Shown here one piece after another: positions 59,546-64,000 of a stretch of 64,000 bases of DNA. Numbering within the stretch: position 1 is the stretch's first letter; every line of letters starts with the position of its first letter. Origin of the DNA: Cervus elaphus (Eukaryota; Chordata; Mammalia; Artiodactyla; Cervidae); assembly GCF_910594005.1 (NCBI RefSeq), contig NC_057818.1:59594001-59658000 (forward strand). Direction: 5' to 3'. The notes under the pieces were generated by a model. It was not told where the DNA came from. It worked only from the letters and a program-made list of their open reading frames with translations, and ran no database searches. The position numbers and the translations under genes were made by a program.

Positions 59546-60439
59546 ATGCTTTGGTAACAATGAGGGAGGTTCCCCATCCCAAGCTTTTCTGGATATAATT
59601 TGAGCTAAGACTTAAGTACTCATGGGAGTCCTGCATCATAATATAGGTAACTAGAGAATATTCCAGGACTGTTTCTAGTGATTGTATATGACAGTCTTCC
59701 TGCCTTAGATTCTCTGAGAAACTTAATGCAAATATCCTAGCCATGTCCCCCAGCTCTGAAACCAGAACCTCTGGGGCTACAATTGAGGACCCTGCATTTT
59801 TAACAACGGCCTGATGCACACTTAGTTTTGACGTTCTTGGCCCTAAATTTTGAGTTACTGTCCCCATCACCACCCTCACATTATGGTGGGATGGATTCAA
59901 GTTGAGCTTTTCCCATCGATTCCACACCATTAATGGCCTCACTTCTGGCGGCCTTTTCCCCAGCCCCAAACCCCAGTCACAACTTGGGTAGTCCCTGCTG
60001 CTCTTTTCCCTGTTAATGGCTAGCCCCATACTGTACAGCTCCTGGAAATCGCTTTCTGTTCTAAAAAAAAAAAAAAAAAAAACAACAGCTTCCTGCAAAC
60101 TATTTTCCCTCTGGAAGCTTTCCGTGGTGTCCGTTTACCAGATGTATTGTTTTCCCTTTCTGGGAGTGCATCTCCGCTGCCAATAGGACGACTGAACTCC
60201 TTTCTGTTTGGAATTCTTTTTTTTTTTTTAAATACCAAGTGGATAATATATACCGTTGCCTTTTACTTACCTGCCTAGCAGGCTTGAAAGCACCTTAGTC
60301 TACATCAGTTTTGTCTCGCGAAGCCTGAGACTGAAAATGTCCCTATTTTCTACAAGAATCAAAGTGCCAGGAAATGAGAGAATTTCAGTGGCTTCTCACC
60401 AGGCCAGGATGGCCAGCTTCTGGGGCAAAGACGCATCCC

Positions 60440-60600
60440 TGGGTATTCTGTACGTCAGGTGTGCCAACATGGCTGCTCCCAAGGGGCCGCGGTGAGCTGG
60501 GCGCAGACATATTGCTTCTCTAGGACGTACCGGAAGTCGGGTCCTCAGCTCCTGCACATCCCAGATCCACCTCGGCTTCCGTAGACAGTTCTGGAGGTCA
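60440..60600 (+). promoter_or_regulatory. Duplicated ZNF350-type promoter (next gene)
   Basis: Carries gtacgtcagg, a YY1-type core altered to caacatggctgctcc, gcgcagacatattgc and ggacgtaccggaagtcgg (CRE-like and ETS cores). The exon-1 donor is predicted at 60831 (ggggaaccag|gtgggtac). Confidence 0.62.
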
Positions 60601-60856
60601 AAGCAGTTCACGGAAGCACGACGTTGTTTAGGCGGTTGGTCAGACTGAGGAAAATCAAGTTAGTACGAAGTTTTTGACCCTGGAATTTGTTGTTGTTGTC
60701 GTCACAGCGGTGGTATTGTTTCGCCCAGGATGATACGTGGATTTGGTGCCGTCTGGATCCCTGAGATTATTGCCAGAGGGCGGAAGGGGAGGGTAGAAAT
60801 GCCGAGGTGGTTTTGTGTAAGGGGAACCAGGTGGGTACCGGACTTGGGGAGAACCG

Positions 60857-60922
60857 GCGTGCTGCGATTCATGGGGTCGCAGAGTCGGACACGACTGAGC
60901 GACTGAACTGAACTGAACTGAG
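60857..60922 (+). mobile_element. BovB 3' stub, unit 2 only
   Basis: The text attcatggggtcgcagagtc, then ctgagcgactgaactgaact, is absent from unit 1 (about 49456). It lies just after the predicted exon-1 donor. Confidence 0.8.
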
Positions 60923-61051
60923 ACGTGGAGTTTGTCTGTGGGTTGGATTAGGGGCGTGTCCTGTGAATCAGTGTAATTAGATTCTGTAGAGATCAATACT
61001 CTTCCAGTTGTCAGGCCTTTTCTGTAGGTCACTCGGCTTGCAGAGTGCACA

Positions 61052-61499
61052 TGTGTTGCAGAAACCAATAATAGAGAAACCAAGCATCGCACTCTGAGAG
61101 TTGGAGAATTCGGGTTTATTAAGCAGGTGGGCCCAGAGGAGTTCACACTCCAAGCTCTGAGGCATAAACAAAGGGTTTATAGAGTTCTTATAGACAGACA
61201 GTGGGCAACACTAGCTGCTAATAGGGTGGTTTAAACTAAGGGGTTTCACGCGCGAGGGAACAGCGGTCAAGACGGGGAGGGGGATGCCTGACCTTTGCAG
61301 GGACAGGCATGATTAAGCAGGATTGCAGAGGCCGGGCAATTGCAAAGAGCAGGACAAGGGTGAGTGAGATAAGCTCCAGTTCCTAGTATTGTAAGTCCCC
61401 ACTTTCTGAGAGTACGTGACCTGTGATCCAGACTTTGCAAGGAGCAAGCAGAGGCAGAACAAGCAGGAGGTTATGTAAAATTTTAACTTTTCCTCTTCA
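61052..61499 (-). mobile_element. Solo ERV LTR, unit 2 only
   Basis: On the minus strand it runs from TG (61499) to CA (61052), 448 bp, with TATA-like tctataa motifs and a poly(A) signal (AATAAA, near 61119). Unit 1 shows the uninterrupted site (tgtacagtggcattgac, near 49591). No proviral genes are adjacent. A clear target-site duplication was not identified. Confidence 0.8.
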
Positions 61500-61789
61500 G
61501 TGGCATTGACAACGATAGCAGTGTCAGATTCAGGTTGGGGATTTAATTCGGGGCTCAGTGGTGGCAGGGACTGGATCGTCACATAAGGGTGTCTGGCCCA
61601 GGTTTTGCGTTAATAAGGAAGTGTGTAGTGTAGTCAGTATCTGGTACAGAGAGGTGTGTGATGGCTGAAGATTTGGATGCCAAGAATGGTTGCGTTGGTA
61701 GTTGCGTTGAGGTTCCAGTTTCTGCTGGTGCAACAGAAGACTGTACATCCCAGGGCAGTAGTTCCAAGCCATCTGTATTTTAGCTTTTT

Positions 61790-62760
61790 TTGTGTGTGTT
61801 TTTCTTTTTAAATTTGCTGAAGTGTAGTTGATTTACAATGGTATGTTAATTTCTACTGTACAGCAAGGTGATTCAGTTACATATATAAAAATATGTATAT
61901 ATACATTCTCCTTGATATTAATTTCCATTATGATTTATGACAGGATGTTGAATATAGTTCCCTGTGCTATACTGTAGGACTTTGTTTAGCTTTTAATCGA
62001 GGAGTTGACTACGGAACAAGAGACTGAGCCAGCAATGCCAATCTGTTTTGTATAGCCTGTGTTGCTTTTGCATAGCAGAGGCAGAATATAGTCGTGACAG
62101 ACATTTTGGCCTGCAAATTTGAAAATGTCTGTTCTTTTTTGCAGAAAATATTTGTCAAACCTGCACTCACCTCCTAATATTGGTATATTGCAACAGCACC
62201 ATTACTTACCTCCCTGACATACATGAACACTCTGTTATTTGCTAACAGAATCTTTTTATGTTTAATCATCTGGCAAGGCCACCCATATCCCAGTTTATTG
62301 GGAAGTCCTGGCTGGTCTTAATCAATCATGTATTTCAAGTTCCCATTGCTAATGATTGAGTTATTACTAAGAAATGAGCTTGAGCATTTCTAACCAGCTA
62401 TGTGTGTAGATGTGCTTTGGGGTTTCTAGGGGAGCATTTTTTCTTTCAAATAAGTATCATTTCATGTTGATAATGATATTGCTGAAAAATATTGGCCCGA
62501 TTTTCTAATGTTAACTTATTCTTTCATGTTTTTCTTCATGGTGTTATGATTATTCATTCCTCATCATTATAGTTTATTTAGTTTTGCCTATTTTCAACTG
62601 TATATATGTATACAGCACATCTTCCTTATCTGCTTATCTATTGAAGGACACTTGGGTTGTCTCTGTGTCTTGGCTATTGTAAGTTTGTTCTGCTGTGAAC
62701 ATTGGGATGCCTGTATCTTTTCAAATTAAGAGTTTTCTTCACATCATGCGTTTTTTTTTT
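61790..62760 (-). mobile_element. L1-derived sequence in unit 2
   Basis: Antisense L1 tail (gaagtgtagttgatttacaa) and ORF2-end text (ctgcttatctattgaaggac), the counterpart of 49770-51330. Confidence 0.6.
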
Positions 62761-63417
62761 TTTAATGTCAGGTTCAATATTTGTGAGAATCATTCATGTT
62801 TTTGCACATAGGTGTACTTTTTCCCCCCCTGTGTAACAGGGTCAGGCAAATATTAAATATCCACATAGTAAATATTTTGGAGTTTTCATGCCACCATTCT
62901 CTCATTTGTACTTCTTTTTCTTTTATAGTCCTTGAGAAATGTAAAAGGCATTTTTAGCTTCAAGCTGAGCAAAGACTGTACTTTTCCAATATTATTCTAT
63001 TGTTTGAATATATGATTTTCTGACTATTTATGAAACGTGTGTTGTTTACATTTCGGTTTATTATGAATAATGTTACTATGGAAATTCATGACAGTGTCCT
63101 CTGGTTCAACCCAGAATTTTTGAGGAATGCCCCAGAGTTTTGGAGGGATGTTATTTCTTAGATGTATTCTTCAGAGTGAAGTTACTTCTGGCTTGAACAT
63201 GTGGAGATGCAGGGAGAGTGACCCTCCTGTAGGGGGCACTCCTCGCCCTTCCACACATACCCTGTCCTGGGCATCTCTTCCATCTGCCTGTTCCTGAGTT
63301 ACATCTTTTTATAAATAAATATAGAACCTAAAATGTTTCTCCAAGTTTTGTGAGGTGTTCTAGCATATTTTTGTCTGTTTTGTTTTTGGTCTCAGTTTTA
63401 TTTCTGTTTGTTTTGTG

Positions 63418-63530
63418 TTTGGCCATGCCACACAGCATGTGGGATCTTAGTTCCCCGACCAGGGATCAAACCCGTGCCCCCTGCAGTAGAAGCATGGAGC
63501 CATAATCACTGGACCAGCCGAGAATTCCCT
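63418..63530 (-). mobile_element. CHR-type SINE (shared with unit 1)
   Basis: Antisense: ttggccatgccacacagcat through gaccagccgagaattccct; the same site as 51455-51580. Confidence 0.8.
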
Positions 63531-63544
63531 GATCTAGCAAATTA

Positions 63545-63800
63545 ATCTGCCCAAGGAGGGGGTCATTGGAACCTGGGATCGGTGGCCAGTTGCTCAGAAG
63601 CACAGGTGACAACCTGGACTTGTGTTTGCACATGAAGCAGAGGGTAGAGGCCAGTCTCATAGGACTGAATCTGTAACTCATGCAATTTGTATTATCTACA
63701 GGTTCATAGCGGCAGAACTGAGCTGAAGTGTAGGACATTCAGCTGGTGTTATAGAATTGCTTCATGATGTGTTAGAAAAGAACTATGTATCAAATTGGTG
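63545..63800 (+). repeat. Old LTR-like repeat fragment, unit 2 copy
   Basis: The counterpart of 51590-51850. Confidence 0.5.
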
Positions 63801-64000
63801 GCAGAATCACACCTTGTTGTGTATGAGTTTCTGGTTATTACATTTCCCTCTTCTGATAGTGCCACAATCTATGTGCTTTAAGAGAATTGTTAGTGTGCAT
63901 TATGACACTGAAGAGTACATACCACATATAATTTTTGTTTGTCAAATTCTTATGTTAATTTGTACTTTTGTGCTTTCTTCTGACAATATAGTAGTTTTCA

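Larger units (their letters stand above)
59545..64000 (+). repeat. Segmental duplication, unit 2 (second ZNF350-type promoter)
   Basis: Collinear with 47911-52047 up to the end of the window. It contains its own LTR (61052-61499) and BovB stub (60857-60922) and lacks three insertions seen in unit 1. It probably opens the next KRAB-ZNF gene of the cluster (ZNF613 or ZNF649 in human order), whose coding exons would lie outside. Confidence 0.9.

Noticed and set aside
59484..60098. A 204-aa minus-strand ORF beginning with a poly-Phe run
   Set aside because: The start lies in a poly-A tract and the rest runs through repeat and duplicated noncoding DNA; the unit-1 counterpart has no matching ORF.
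1..64000. tRNA or rRNA genes, riboswitches, bacterial-type operons or a novel defence system
   Set aside because: The only tRNA-like text belongs to CHR and Bov-tA SINEs, and gene structure is vertebrate throughout. Nothing beyond the zinc-finger cluster and its transposons could be supported.

Overview
The window is nuclear DNA from a ruminant, almost certainly a bovid (cattle, sheep or goat type). It is dense in BovB (RTE-class) LINEs, BovB-derived short fragments, Bov-tA SINEs, CHR-type tRNA SINEs and ruminant L1 3' ends. Its real genes are C2H2 zinc-finger genes with KRAB domains. From recalled human proteins, the window matches the KRAB-zinc-finger cluster of human 19q13.41. The species cannot be fixed from the sequence alone.

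Layout, all genes on the + strand: (1) 1-9.8 kb, ZNF432 (four coding exons, 652 aa, 16 fingers), with its promoter probably upstream of the window. (2) 9.8-13.7 kb, old L1, BovB and AT-rich DNA. (3) 13.8-33.9 kb, ZNF614: CpG-rich promoter and exon 1 near 13.85-14.34 kb, a 13-kb first intron filled with two large BovB copies, two LTRs and several L1s, then the coding exons (586 aa, 10 intact fingers). (4) 36.97-38.22 kb, a disabled zinc-finger array at the position and with the sequence expected of ZNF615. (5) 38.4-48 kb, a graveyard of BovB and SINE fragments holding an orphan first-exon/promoter-like block at 40.5-40.75 kb. (6) 49.0-58.1 kb, ZNF350/ZBRK1: promoter, 5' exon and coding exons (525 aa, 8 fingers and a BRCA1-type C-terminal tail). 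(7) 59.5-64.0 kb, a second copy of the ZNF350 promoter and intron-1 block (unit 1 at 47.9-52.05 kb), which probably starts the next gene of the cluster beyond the window.

The genes share one exon plan: untranslated exon 1; exon 2 ending in a five-codon start (M-I-x-A-Q); a 127-nt KRAB-A exon; a 93-96-nt KRAB-B exon; and one last exon with a spacer and the whole finger array. KRAB proteins of this type bind DNA through the fingers and recruit TRIM28/KAP1 to silence chromatin. ZNF350 is also known as a BRCA1-linked co-repressor. They are not an operon; each has its own promoter.

I found no previously undescribed biological system. The features most worth a second look are the apparent ZNF615 loss, the promoter-bearing tandem duplication with matched empty and filled insertion sites, fossil terminal fingers in the ZNF432 3'UTR, two BovB copies with the same premature stop, and one 12-bp target site present three times around two BovB fragments.
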